Source of the DNA: Bryobacterales bacterium
Lineage (GTDB): Bacteria; Acidobacteriota; Terriglobia; Bryobacterales; Bryobacteraceae
DNA length: 10,807 bases
Reading direction: 5' to 3'
Assembly: GCA_025353235.1 (NCBI GenBank)
Contig: JANXQZ010000517.1
Coordinates: 1-10,807 of the forward strand
Notes under the pieces: generated by a model
The model's input: only the letters and a program-made list of their open reading frames with translations
What the model was told of the DNA's origin: nothing
The model's database searches: none
Shown: positions 1 through 5,607 of the stretch, one piece after another
Numbering within the stretch: the first letter of the stretch is position 1
How the letters are laid out: the number at the start of each line of letters is the position of its first letter
Position numbers and translations under genes: made by a program

Positions 1-1410
1 GAACAGCAGCGCGGTGAATAGTCCAGCGAACAGAGTGAATAAGAGGGTTCGGTGGTCCAGACCAACCTGGATCGAGATGGGACGGTTCCCCGCCGCCATC
101 GCCAGGATGCCACGCGCCATCGGTCCTGCGAAAAGCAGCCCGAGTCCAGCTCCAAGTCCAGCCAGCAGAATACTCTCCGTGAGCAGCTGTCCGATTAATC
201 GGGACCGGCTCGCTCCGATCGATAATCGGACGGCGATTTCTCTGCGACGGGCGGTGCCACGCGCCAGCAGCAGGTTGGCGATATTCGCGCAAGCGATCAG
301 AAGGACAAGTGCCACCGCGCCGGCCAGGATCAACAGCGGTCGGCTCGCCTGTGCTCGCAGAAGGTGCAAGCCGGCGCCACCCGATTCCACTACAGCTCGC
401 CAGGGTTCCCCTTTTTTCGGGGCCGTGGAATAAGGCTCGCTGGCCCGCTGCATCACCACGTCCAGCGATGCCTTGGCTTGGCGGTCATCCGCGCCGGGCC
501 GAAGTCGGCCCACGATTTGCACCCACCAGGAAGTGGGCTTCTCAATGGCATAGAATTTCGGGCCGAACGCGGACACCAGGGAGAGAGGCAGACACAGATC
601 GAATCCGCCCGCGTTCTCCATTCCCCGGAAGGATTGGGGAGTAATGCCAACGATTCTGAGCGCCCGGCCATTGACCGTGATTTGCCTGTCGATCGCCGCC
701 GGATCGAGGCCAAAATGGCGTTCCCAGTACGCATAACTGATGACGGCAACGGGTGCCGCACCTTCGCGATCGTCACTCGGTGCGATTCCACGTCCAGCCA
801 GAGGCGGCACGCCCAGGGTGCTAAACATATTTCCCGTGACATAGAATGCGCTGGCATAGTGGCTCTCGCCCGCCGCCACAGTCACCTCCGAACGCGCGAA
901 TCCGGCCAGATCGGAAAACTGCGAGGCCTGTTCGGCAAACATCCGATACATCGGGTAGGAGAACGAACTGTGGACCATTTGGCCTGCTTCGTTCTTTCGG
1001 CTATACCCGCTCGCATTGGTGAGCGGAACGCACGGCTCACCAGTCCACAGGACCAAGCGCAGGCTGCCGGGGTCCCGGACTGGAAGCGATCTAAGAAGAA
1101 TGGCGTCCACGAGGCTGAAGATCGCGGTGTTGGCTCCGATCCCGATTGCCAAGGAGAGAAACGCGACCACCGAGAATGCCGGACTTCTCCAGAGCATTCG
1201 CGCTCCATAGCGCAGATCGTGCCAGAGCGTTTCCAAGAGATGAAAAGTCCACATTTCGCGCAGGTTCTCCTTGATCAGGGTCGGGTTGCCGAATTGCCGC
1301 GTGGCGTCCTGTTTCATGGCAAGGTGGAACTCAATTTCGTCCTGAAGATCGCGATCAAGTTGCCTTCGCTTCCACAGGGAACGCCAGCGCAGATGCAAGT
1401 TGGTGAGCAA
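1..1410 (-). CDS. ADOP-family FtsX/MacB-like ABC permease, C-terminus beyond window
   Basis: An uninterrupted reading frame of 470 codons begins at TTG 1410 and is still open at base 1. The start is supported by GGAGG (1417-1421) 6 nt upstream, inside the end of padR. In order it shows a soluble N-terminal prefix (about 1-60, with DEIEFHL and RQFGNPTLIKE), an orphan-permease signature (about 64-112, with LRYGARML, GIGANTAIFSLV and LLRSLPV), a first membrane helix near 80-104, an extracytoplasmic MacB-type domain (about 115-350), and helices near 359-382, 410-430 and from 454. The FtsX coupling loop RRREIAVRLSIGAS (388-401) follows the second helix. Family members are usually about 800 residues with a duplicated permease half, so roughly the second half is missing here only because the window ends. 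No ATPase is seen. The prefix is about a dozen residues shorter than usual between FHL and RQFGN. Function is not firmly known; MacB relatives act in mechanotransmission or export. The PadR neighbour probably represses it. Confidence 0.92.
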   Translation of the reverse strand, partial: MLTNLHLRWRSLWKRRQLDRDLQDEIEFHLAMKQDATRQFGNPTLIKENLREMWTFHLLETLWHDLRYGARMLWRSPAFSVVAFLSLAIGIGANTAIFSLVDAILLRSLPVRDPGSLRLVLWTGEPCVPLTNASGYSRKNEAGQMVHSSFSYPMYRMFAEQASQFSDLAGFARSEVTVAAGESHYASAFYVTGNMFSTLGVPPLAGRGIAPSDDREGAAPVAVISYAYWERHFGLDPAAIDRQITVNGRALRIVGITPQSFRGMENAGGFDLCLPLSLVSAFGPKFYAIEKPTSWWVQIVGRLRPGADDRQAKASLDVVMQRASEPYSTAPKKGEPWRAVVESGGAGLHLLRAQASRPLLILAGAVALVLLIACANIANLLLARGTARRREIAVRLSIGASRSRLIGQLLTESILLAGLGAGLGLLFAGPMARGILAMAAGNRPISIQVGLDHRTLLFTLFAGLFTALLF

Positions 1411-1411
1411 T

Positions 1412-1750
1412 TCAGGCCTCCATGACGCGTGCGATGGCAGTGCTGAGGGAACTCCACTGCGACGACTCAGCGGCAAGGCGTTTTTGTCCTGCGACGGTCA
1501 ACCGATAAAATTTGGCGCGTCGATTATTGGACGAGACTCCCCATTCGCTTTCGAGCAGCCCCCGCAGTTCCAATCGGTGCAGGGCAGGGTAAAGCGCTCC
1601 CTCCTCGACACGCACCAGGTCGCCCGATCGGGAGAGTATATATTCAGCAACGTCGTAGCCGTGCATGGCCTTTCCCGAAAGTGCCTTGAGGACTAACATG
1701 TCCAGGGTCCCTGGCAAGACACCGGATTGACGGTCTGCGCTCTCTCCCAT
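1412..1750 (-). CDS. PadR-family transcriptional regulator
   Basis: This 112-residue protein has the PadR winged-helix layout. The opening motif LPGTLDMLVLKAL is followed by HGYDVAEYI, then VEEGALYPALHRLELRGLL (wing and recognition region), RRAKFYRLTVAGQKRL, and a short C-terminal dimerisation helix. PadR proteins are ligand- or stress-responsive repressors. The small PadR types next to ADOP permeases in Acidobacteria are presumed to control the adjacent permease, which starts 1 nt downstream. The frame stays open upstream to about 1897. I chose ATG 1750 because homology begins just after it and the length then fits the family's usual 105-115 residues. No strong ribosome site precedes it. A perfect inverted repeat (1747-1763) covers the start codon, which suggests autoregulation. 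The specific signal sensed cannot be read from the sequence. Confidence 0.93.
   Translation of the reverse strand: MGESADRQSGVLPGTLDMLVLKALSGKAMHGYDVAEYILSRSGDLVRVEEGALYPALHRLELRGLLESEWGVSSNNRRAKFYRLTVAGQKRLAAESSQWSSLSTAIARVMEA
1417..1421 (-). promoter_or_regulatory. Shine-Dalgarno site deciding the TTG start of the ADOP permease
   Basis: GGAGG on the minus strand lies 6 nt before TTG 1410 and inside the last codons of padR. The nearest upstream ATG (1423) is in the padR frame and is followed at once by the padR stop, so it cannot start the permease. Translation of the permease is therefore probably coupled to padR. Confidence 0.6.
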
Positions 1751-1763
1751 AAGTTGCTTATGG
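1747..1763. promoter_or_regulatory. Inverted repeat over the padR start codon, likely PadR operator
   Basis: CCATAAG, a 3-nt centre, then CTTATGG form a perfect 7-bp-arm inverted repeat. One arm contains the padR ATG (1748-1750). The other abuts the candidate -10 box (1765-1770). Two more outer bases pair after one mismatch. Position and symmetry suit binding of a dimeric repressor (autoregulation). As RNA it could also form a small hairpin hiding the start codon. The sequence shows the repeat; binding is inferred. Confidence 0.5.
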
Positions 1764-1764
1764 A

Positions 1765-1793
1765 AGTATGGGGCGAAGTTTCCGAAATTGCAA
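1765..1793 (-). promoter_or_regulatory. Candidate sigma-70 promoter of padR-permease
   Basis: On the minus strand, TTGCAA (1788-1793) and CATACT (1765-1770) are separated by 17 nt. Each matches 4 of 6 consensus bases. The expected transcription start is only about 8 nt before padR ATG 1750, which would give a near-leaderless mRNA and fits the missing ribosome site. Confidence 0.35.
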
Positions 1794-1900
1794 GCAGAAT
1801 TTATGGAACTAGGTTTGATCAATCGTTTGAGTGACGGGACGCGCGGCGAAATTAGTCGCGGCAGTGTCCAATTCATGGGTTGAGCCTGCTCCGCCAATTT

Positions 1901-2039
1901 TTAGATGAACAAGTCTGGATTCAGCTTGGTATGCTGTTCTAGGAACCGGCTCCTCTGCCAGTCTCAACAGCGTATCTGAAACCGGCGTCGGAGCCACCAC
2001 GCACGCATCCAGAACGGCGCGGTACTTGCTAATCCGCAT
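1901..2039 (-). pseudogene. Remnant of a PIN-domain toxin partnered with the HTH antitoxin
   Basis: ATG 2039 overlaps the end of the HTH antitoxin gene by 11 nt, as expected for a co-translated toxin. The first 31 residues match the start of PIN toxins that follow this antitoxin type: YRAVLDACVVAP (first active-site Asp at residue 11) then DTLLRLAEEP. Immediately afterwards (about 1947) the similarity stops. The frame continues to 1809 as 76 codons of unrelated-looking sequence with no further PIN motifs, against about 180-200 residues for the family. In another frame, 1904-1948 reads RFLEQHTKLNPDLFI and then a stop (1901-1903). This resembles the 'PDEFL..hLdPD' tail near the C-terminus of such toxins. 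The simplest reading is an internal deletion joining the toxin's two ends out of frame. The start match is strong; the tail match is from family memory and less certain. Confidence 0.65.
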
Positions 2040-2520
2040 CCGCGTCCACGGCGGGAAGAAAAGACGTGCGGTCGTAAACACCCTCGGGGACCTCGGCTTG
2101 GGCTAGTGCATTGAGAGCGGTGCGTCTACGGTTGTCCCGTTTGGCCTTGTACACCATCGCATCTTGAGCATAGATGCGGCGATGTGTTCCCACCATGTGG
2201 TACGGAATGTCCCCTTTTTCTAATACACTTACAAGAAACTGACGAGAAACGCCGAGCATGGCCGAAGCCTCTACGGTGGTTAGCTTGGCCTGATTCTGAA
2301 CAAGGTAGACGCTCTTGCCTTCGTTCAAGAGGCCGATTAGTTCGACCAGAAAAAGGGGCAACGATGCTGGCAAGACGTGGGCCTCGCCGTTCGGGGTGAG
2401 AAGTTTCGCGGGGCCCTTTCGCAAGGCTTCGTAGAGTTGTTCAATTTGTTTCCGGTCGGCAGTCGAGATCGGCAGATCAGTTGAACTTACCGTGCGAATC
2501 TCTTCAATCGTGGTGGTCAT
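2029..2520 (-). CDS. Excisionase-type HTH protein, antitoxin of an HTH/PIN module
   Basis: This 163-residue protein has an amphipathic N-terminal region (1-75), a MerR/excisionase-like helix-turn-helix at about 80-116 (LTTVEASAMLGVSRQFL, then GDIPYHMVGTHRRI), and an Arg/Lys-rich C-terminal tail. The layout is that of helix-turn-helix antitoxins usually encoded immediately upstream of a PIN-domain ribonuclease toxin. Here the toxin start overlaps by 11 nt but the toxin is broken, so the gene is an orphan antitoxin or a standalone regulator. ATG 2520 is chosen because AGGAGG (2528-2533) sits 7 nt before it; an in-frame upstream start at 2544 lies ahead of that site and is unlikely. The gene is intact and has its own promoter candidate and leader with a 9-bp-period repeat, so it is probably still expressed and autoregulated. 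Confidence 0.87.
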   Translation of the reverse strand: MTTTIEEIRTVSSTDLPISTADRKQIEQLYEALRKGPAKLLTPNGEAHVLPASLPLFLVELIGLLNEGKSVYLVQNQAKLTTVEASAMLGVSRQFLVSVLEKGDIPYHMVGTHRRIYAQDAMVYKAKRDNRRRTALNALAQAEVPEGVYDRTSFLPAVDADAD

Positions 2521-2527
2521 GGATGAT

Positions 2528-2533
2528 CCTCCT
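2528..2533 (-). promoter_or_regulatory. Consensus ribosome binding site of the HTH antitoxin
   Basis: AGGAGG on the minus strand is spaced 7 nt from ATG 2520. It fixes this start over the longer open frame. It is the strongest ribosome site in the window, which would give the antitoxin high translation relative to its overlapping toxin remnant. Confidence 0.75.
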
Positions 2534-2534
2534 T

Positions 2535-2570
2535 TTTGATACACACGCTATATCTGCTACATTCCCTACA
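2535..2570 (-). repeat. Four-copy 9-bp-period repeat in the antitoxin leader, operator candidate
   Basis: Reading the minus strand from 2570, the 9-mers are TGTAGGGAA, TGTAGCAGA, TATAGCGTG and TGTATCAAA. All four share the five-base head T(G/A)TA(G/T) at exact 9-bp spacing. The array lies between the candidate -10 (2575-2580) and the ribosome site (2528-2533). Toxin-antitoxin proteins commonly bind repeats at this location. The pattern is degenerate, so binding is inference. Confidence 0.4.
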
Positions 2571-2574
2571 ACTG

Positions 2575-2603
2575 AAAATAGCTGCAAATCGAGGGCTTGT
2601 CCA
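2575..2603 (-). promoter_or_regulatory. Candidate sigma-70 promoter of the HTH antitoxin
   Basis: On the minus strand, TGGACA (2598-2603, 5/6) and TATTTT (2575-2580, 4/6) are separated by 17 nt. The pair lies in the 98-bp gap after vapC and gives a leader of about 48 nt that carries the 9-bp repeat array and AGGAGG. This suggests that the second module is transcribed independently of vapBC. Confidence 0.4.
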
Positions 2604-2618
2604 ATAGCTAGGTCATGT

Positions 2619-3044
2619 TCAGGCAAGGAGGTGGAGCTTTAGTCCCGTAAAGCGATCAAATCCCCGATCAAACGTGACCAAGGTGCAACCGCTACTCAGC
2701 GCAAAGGCTGCCAGGTAATAATCGGTCCAGTCGGCACCACGCAAAGCCCGCGCTGGGAGCAGACGCCCAAGTTCCGTTTCCAGCGTTTCCGGCTCTTCGA
2801 GGAACCCGGTCCGGGGATCGTCACGCAACCTTTCGTAGACTTCCCAAGCCTGCCGGGCATCCAAAGGGAACCCCCGCATAGCATGTAGGTTGGTCAACAG
2901 CCTCAGGAGCGCGAGCATGGTAAAATGGCAGAACATCACCTCGCCGTCAGTGCGTTGCTCGAGCCACTGGTTGGCTTTGTCGAAACTTCGCTGCACCCCC
3001 GAAACTGCGTTCACCCAAACATTAACGTCCGCGAGGTATGGCAT
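2619..3044 (-). CDS. vapC: VapC-family PIN-domain toxin (putative ribonuclease)
   Basis: This 141-residue protein has the PIN-toxin layout. The first Asp is at residue 6 (YLADVNVWV), FTMLALLRLLTN at 41-52 corresponds to the 'LGLLRLLTN' block, the third-acid motif WTDYYLAA has Asp108, and the closing motif LVTFDRGF has Asp126. PIN toxins of VapBC systems are Mg2+-dependent endoribonucleases that cleave tRNA or rRNA. The target cannot be predicted here. The acidic residue that many PIN domains carry in the second motif is absent, which I recall as common in this subfamily. The gene is full length for the family and overlaps the 3' end of vapB by 23 nt, as is typical for coupled antitoxin-toxin translation. 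Only a weak ribosome site (GCGGA) precedes ATG 3044, consistent with lower toxin than antitoxin synthesis. Confidence 0.9.
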   Translation of the reverse strand: MPYLADVNVWVNAVSGVQRSFDKANQWLEQRTDGEVMFCHFTMLALLRLLTNLHAMRGFPLDARQAWEVYERLRDDPRTGFLEEPETLETELGRLLPARALRGADWTDYYLAAFALSSGCTLVTFDRGFDRFTGLKLHLLA

Positions 3045-3297
3045 GCAGGCGATCCGCTTCTTCTGCGTCCAGTAATTCGCCCATTTGCTGTTTACTCAAA
3101 ACTGGCAAAAGTGCCGCTGGATCAACATCCCGGTGGATTAACGGAAATTGCAAACGGACTTTCGGAGCCGTTTTTGCCGATTCCATTTCCCGTTCAATCG
3201 CCCGCGTGAAGAGTGCCTTTAAGGGCAACCCTTCTTTTGCAGCCTTGCTCTTAACCAGCCGAAAGAGTTGATCTGGAAGCTCCACAGTTGTGCGCAT
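3022..3297 (-). CDS. vapB: VapB-like ribbon-helix-helix antitoxin
   Basis: This 91-residue protein starts with a ribbon-helix-helix fold. The beta strand is MRTTVELPDQLF, followed by two helices (LVKSKAAKEGLP and ALFTRAIEREME). The tail after about residue 40 contains FPLIHRDVDPAAL and an acidic stretch that would wrap around and inhibit the PIN toxin. The RHH strand pairs into a dimer that reads DNA, usually the operon's own promoter. The gene overlaps vapC by 23 nt. ATG 3297 has no ribosome site but lies about 6 nt after an extended -10 box, so the mRNA is probably leaderless. Three exact 8-bp tandem repeat units cover the -10 and the start codon and are the likely binding site. Confidence 0.88.
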   Translation of the reverse strand: MRTTVELPDQLFRLVKSKAAKEGLPLKALFTRAIEREMESAKTAPKVRLQFPLIHRDVDPAALLPVLSKQQMGELLDAEEADRLHAIPRGR

Positions 3298-3317
3298 AAA
3301 AGCATATTAGCATACAA
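3294..3317. promoter_or_regulatory. Tandem 8-bp operator repeats at the vapBC promoter
   Basis: On the plus strand three contiguous 8-mers are GCATAAAA (3294-3301), GCATATTA (3302-3309) and GCATACAA (3310-3317). They share an identical GCATA head and an A-ending 3-nt tail. They overlap the vapB start codon (3295-3297) and the -10 box (3304-3309). Tandem 8-bp units are the geometry used by ribbon-helix-helix repressors such as MetJ (8-bp met boxes), and vapB encodes an RHH protein. The repeat is seen directly; the role as VapB/VapBC operator is inferred. Confidence 0.6.
3304..3312 (-). promoter_or_regulatory. Extended -10 promoter of vapBC, likely leaderless
   Basis: The minus strand reads TGCTAATAT, an extended -10 (TG-N-TAATAT). 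No convincing -35 lies 16-18 nt upstream, which extended -10 promoters can tolerate. The expected transcription start falls at or within a base or two of the vapB ATG. The promoter lies just beyond the 3' end of the M24 peptidase gene. Confidence 0.45.
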
Positions 3318-3326
3318 CTGCAACCT

Positions 3327-4637
3327 TTATGCCACACGAAATGGATCCTCCAGCGAATAACTCTGGGGAGTGAACAACTCAGCCCCATGATCGGTGATGT
3401 GCATATCATCCTCCAGCCGTACGCCGAACTCTCCTGGAATATACACGCCTGGCTCATCGCTGAAAGTCATGCCTGGAGCCAGCGCCAGACTCTTCCCGTC
3501 CTTTACCAGCGTGTTATTTTTCATCAAATATGGCCATTCGTGGCCTTCCAGTCCGATACCATGGCCTAGCCGATGCGTGAAGTATTTGAATCCAGGACCA
3601 TACCCCGCGTCCACGATCACCTTGCGTGCGGCTGTATCAACAGCGTCACAAGGGACACCCGGCTTAGCCGCCGCCAGTGCCGCACTCTGAGCCCGATGAA
3701 CAATATCGAAGACACTCTTCATTTTATCCGTGGGCTTGCCGAGCACGAAGGTGCGGCTGATGTCCGAGTGGTAGCCTTCCACTTGACATCCCCCGTCGAT
3801 CAAGAGAATCGTGCCCTCCCGAACCGCCTGGGGTTGCGCCGAACCATGGGGCAAAGCGGAATTCTCCCCTACCTGCACCCCGGCTCCGCCCGGGAATCCG
3901 AGTTTCGCGTGCGCGGCGGCGACCAGTCCCGCGAACTCGTTCTGCGTCATCCCATCCCGCAGCGACTTCCAAGCCGCTTCGTAAGCCTGCAGGGTCACGC
4001 TATTCGCCAGCTTCATCAGATCGAGTTCGTGCTGGCTCTTGATCATCCGGCAGCCTGCGGTGACGGCCGTGGCACTTGATACGGTAGCCGCAGGCACCGC
4101 CTTGCCAATCCCGTCGGCAAATACGAACTTGACTGTCTCCTCCAGCCCCAGCCGACCCGTTGAGATCCCGCGCTCCTTCAGCCCGAACGCGACCGTCTGG
4201 TACGCGCTTTCGTCCTCTTGCCAGGTGAACACATGAGGGTACTTGCCGGCCGGACCCTGAGCGATCTGCTCGAGCGCGCGGTCCTTCTCAAACGCCGGCG
4301 AAACGAAGAAAGGTTCGCCTTTTTGCGGCATCACCATGACAAACAGGCGCTCGCTGTTCCACCACCGGACATTGCTGAAATATTCGAGAGTCGGCCCGCC
4401 GATCATCACCAGGGCGTCGAGCTTGTTCTCCCGCATCAACTGCTGCGCCTTATCGACGCGCGCCTGGCGCTCATCGGTTGTGATCGGATTGGCTTCGGAT
4501 TTGCGATTCTTGAGCCTGCCAATGGGTGAATCGGCCGGGATAGCGGGTTCGACCGAGGGGCGTCCGCCTTGACCGGCACCGTGCAGCAGTGCGGCCCCGC
4601 TGAAACCGAGGGCAAAAAGAGATCGTCTGGTGGGCAT
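3327..4637 (-). CDS. Exported M24-family metallopeptidase (Xaa-Pro dipeptidase-like)
   Basis: This 436-residue protein has a Tat-like leader (TRRSLFALGFSGAALLHG, residues 3-20), so it is probably exported folded or anchored. Residues about 55-190 form the creatinase-like N-terminal domain. Residues about 200-425 form the pita-bread M24 catalytic domain. All metal ligands are present: Asp281 (LIDGG), Asp292 (HSDISRTF), His359 (GHGIG), Glu395 (DEPGVY) and Glu409 (RLEDD), with a conserved His264 (LPHG). M24 enzymes of this type use two divalent metals to cleave Xaa-Pro dipeptides or N-terminal Xaa-Pro bonds; exact specificity cannot be read. It is transcribed alone, divergently from the TPR gene. 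A TATAAC box 8 nt ahead of ATG 4637 and the absence of a ribosome site suggest a leaderless mRNA. Confidence 0.93.
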   Translation of the reverse strand: MPTRRSLFALGFSGAALLHGAGQGGRPSVEPAIPADSPIGRLKNRKSEANPITTDERQARVDKAQQLMRENKLDALVMIGGPTLEYFSNVRWWNSERLFVMVMPQKGEPFFVSPAFEKDRALEQIAQGPAGKYPHVFTWQEDESAYQTVAFGLKERGISTGRLGLEETVKFVFADGIGKAVPAATVSSATAVTAGCRMIKSQHELDLMKLANSVTLQAYEAAWKSLRDGMTQNEFAGLVAAAHAKLGFPGGAGVQVGENSALPHGSAQPQAVREGTILLIDGGCQVEGYHSDISRTFVLGKPTDKMKSVFDIVHRAQSAALAAAKPGVPCDAVDTAARKVIVDAGYGPGFKYFTHRLGHGIGLEGHEWPYLMKNNTLVKDGKSLALAPGMTFSDEPGVYIPGEFGVRLEDDMHITDHGAELFTPQSYSLEDPFRVA

Positions 4638-4645
4638 ACGTGTCT

Positions 4646-4651
4646 GTTATA
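4646..4651 (-). promoter_or_regulatory. Candidate -10 box of the M24 peptidase gene
   Basis: TATAAC on the minus strand matches 5 of 6 consensus -10 bases and lies 8 nt before ATG 4637. No good -35 is visible at 16-18 nt. The spacing implies a leaderless or nearly leaderless transcript. It lies in the 108-bp divergent region shared with the TPR gene. Confidence 0.35.
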
Positions 4652-4745
4652 GTACCTAAAAATCGACGCGGGACGGCATCGTTTGCAAGGATCTCCGCAT
4701 CTGAATAGGCTGAATGCGCGAGAGACCATCTGCGGGGAACGTCAC

Positions 4746-5597
4746 GTGGGCAGAGTAATGGCAGTGCTCTTGCTAGCGACATCCTTGTTCGCAGCCGGCG
4801 ACTGGAAGCGAGCGCGGCAACTTTACCAGCGCACCGAATACAGCGCATCTCTGCAGCTTCTCTTGATGGATCCCACTCCCGATGCGCCCACTTATGGATT
4901 GATTGGCAAGAATTACTACATGCTGGGGGAATACAAACAATCCACCGAAGCTTTTCAGAAAGCAAGCACGATGGAACCAGCCAGTTCCGAGTACATCCAC
5001 TGGCTGGGCCGTTGCTATGGACGCCGCGCGGAGACGGCCAGCCCGTTCCTGGCACCCGCGAATGCCTCCAAGGCAAGACAGTACTTCGAAAAGGCCGTTG
5101 AACTCGATCCTAAGAATGAAGAGGCCCTGAACGATCTCTTCGATTACTACTTGCAGGCTCCGGGATTTTTAGGCGGCGGGTTCGACAAAGCCGATGCTTT
5201 AGCGAAGAAGATCGGTGCCCTGAATCCGGCTGAGTACCATTTCGCTCAAGCCCAGTTGGCTGAGAAAAAAAAGCAGTTCGATACAGCCGAGGAACAACTA
5301 AGGCGCGCCATCGCCTTAGCGCCGCGCCAAGTTGGGCGAGTCGTGGATCTGGCCAAGTACTTAAGTAAGCGCGGGCGATTTCAGGAGAGCGACGCCGAAT
5401 TTGAACAGGCTGAAAAGATTGCCCCTAATAGCCCAAGGGTGATGTTTGCGAAGGCGCACTCCTACATTGAGCAAAATCGCAATTTGGAACAGGCCAAAGC
5501 CCTGCTGCAGCGGTATTTGCAAAGCAATCTCAGTCCAGACGATCCCCCGCGAGAAGAGGCCAGAAAGCTTCTGAAACAGGCCAAGGCGGGAGTATGA
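4746..5597 (+). CDS. Exported tetratricopeptide-repeat protein
   Basis: The protein has 283 residues from GTG 4746. It starts with a hydrophobic leader (MGRVMAVLLLATSLFAAG, 1-18), so it is likely periplasmic or lipid-side. The rest is TPR-like helical repeats, with recognisable units near 30-80 (YGLIGKNYYMLGEYKQSTEA), 108-130 (KARQYFEKAVELDPKNEEAL), 163-195 (AQAQLAEKKKQFDTAEEQL) and 200-255. The segment DYYLQAPGFLGGGFDKA (133-149) is a feature I associate with a recurrent bacterial TPR family of unknown function. Start choice: GTG 4746 has GGGGA about 7 nt upstream and supplies an Arg in the leader; ATG 4758 is the alternative. The MacB-like permease follows after 10 nt, so the two are probably one operon, with the TPR protein as a scaffold or partner. 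A weak TTGCAA-N17-TAGGCT promoter is possible at 4683-4711. Confidence 0.85.
   Translation: MGRVMAVLLLATSLFAAGDWKRARQLYQRTEYSASLQLLLMDPTPDAPTYGLIGKNYYMLGEYKQSTEAFQKASTMEPASSEYIHWLGRCYGRRAETASPFLAPANASKARQYFEKAVELDPKNEEALNDLFDYYLQAPGFLGGGFDKADALAKKIGALNPAEYHFAQAQLAEKKKQFDTAEEQLRRAIALAPRQVGRVVDLAKYLSKRGRFQESDAEFEQAEKIAPNSPRVMFAKAHSYIEQNRNLEQAKALLQRYLQSNLSPDDPPREEARKLLKQAKAGV
5577..5593 (+). repeat. 17-bp direct repeat, copy 1 (end of TPR gene)
   Basis: CAGGCCAAGGCGGGAGT occurs here and again identically at 8417-8433. In both places it is read in the same frame as QAKAGV near the C-terminus of the protein. Chance alone makes an identical 17-mer in a window of this size unlikely, but shared GC-rich codon usage raises the odds. 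Confidence 0.5.
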
Positions 5598-5607
5598 CCC
5601 TGCCAGC

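Noticed and set aside
364..1425. A 353-codon open frame on the plus strand
   Set aside because: It lies antisense to the ADOP permease, whose own frame has clear family motifs throughout. The plus-strand product is Arg/His-rich with no recognisable domain, typical of a GC-rich shadow frame.
1751..1897. A 49-residue N-terminal extension of the PadR protein from an upstream start
   Set aside because: The PadR fold begins just after ATG 1750, the extension has no family similarity, and the candidate promoter and inverted repeat fall inside it.
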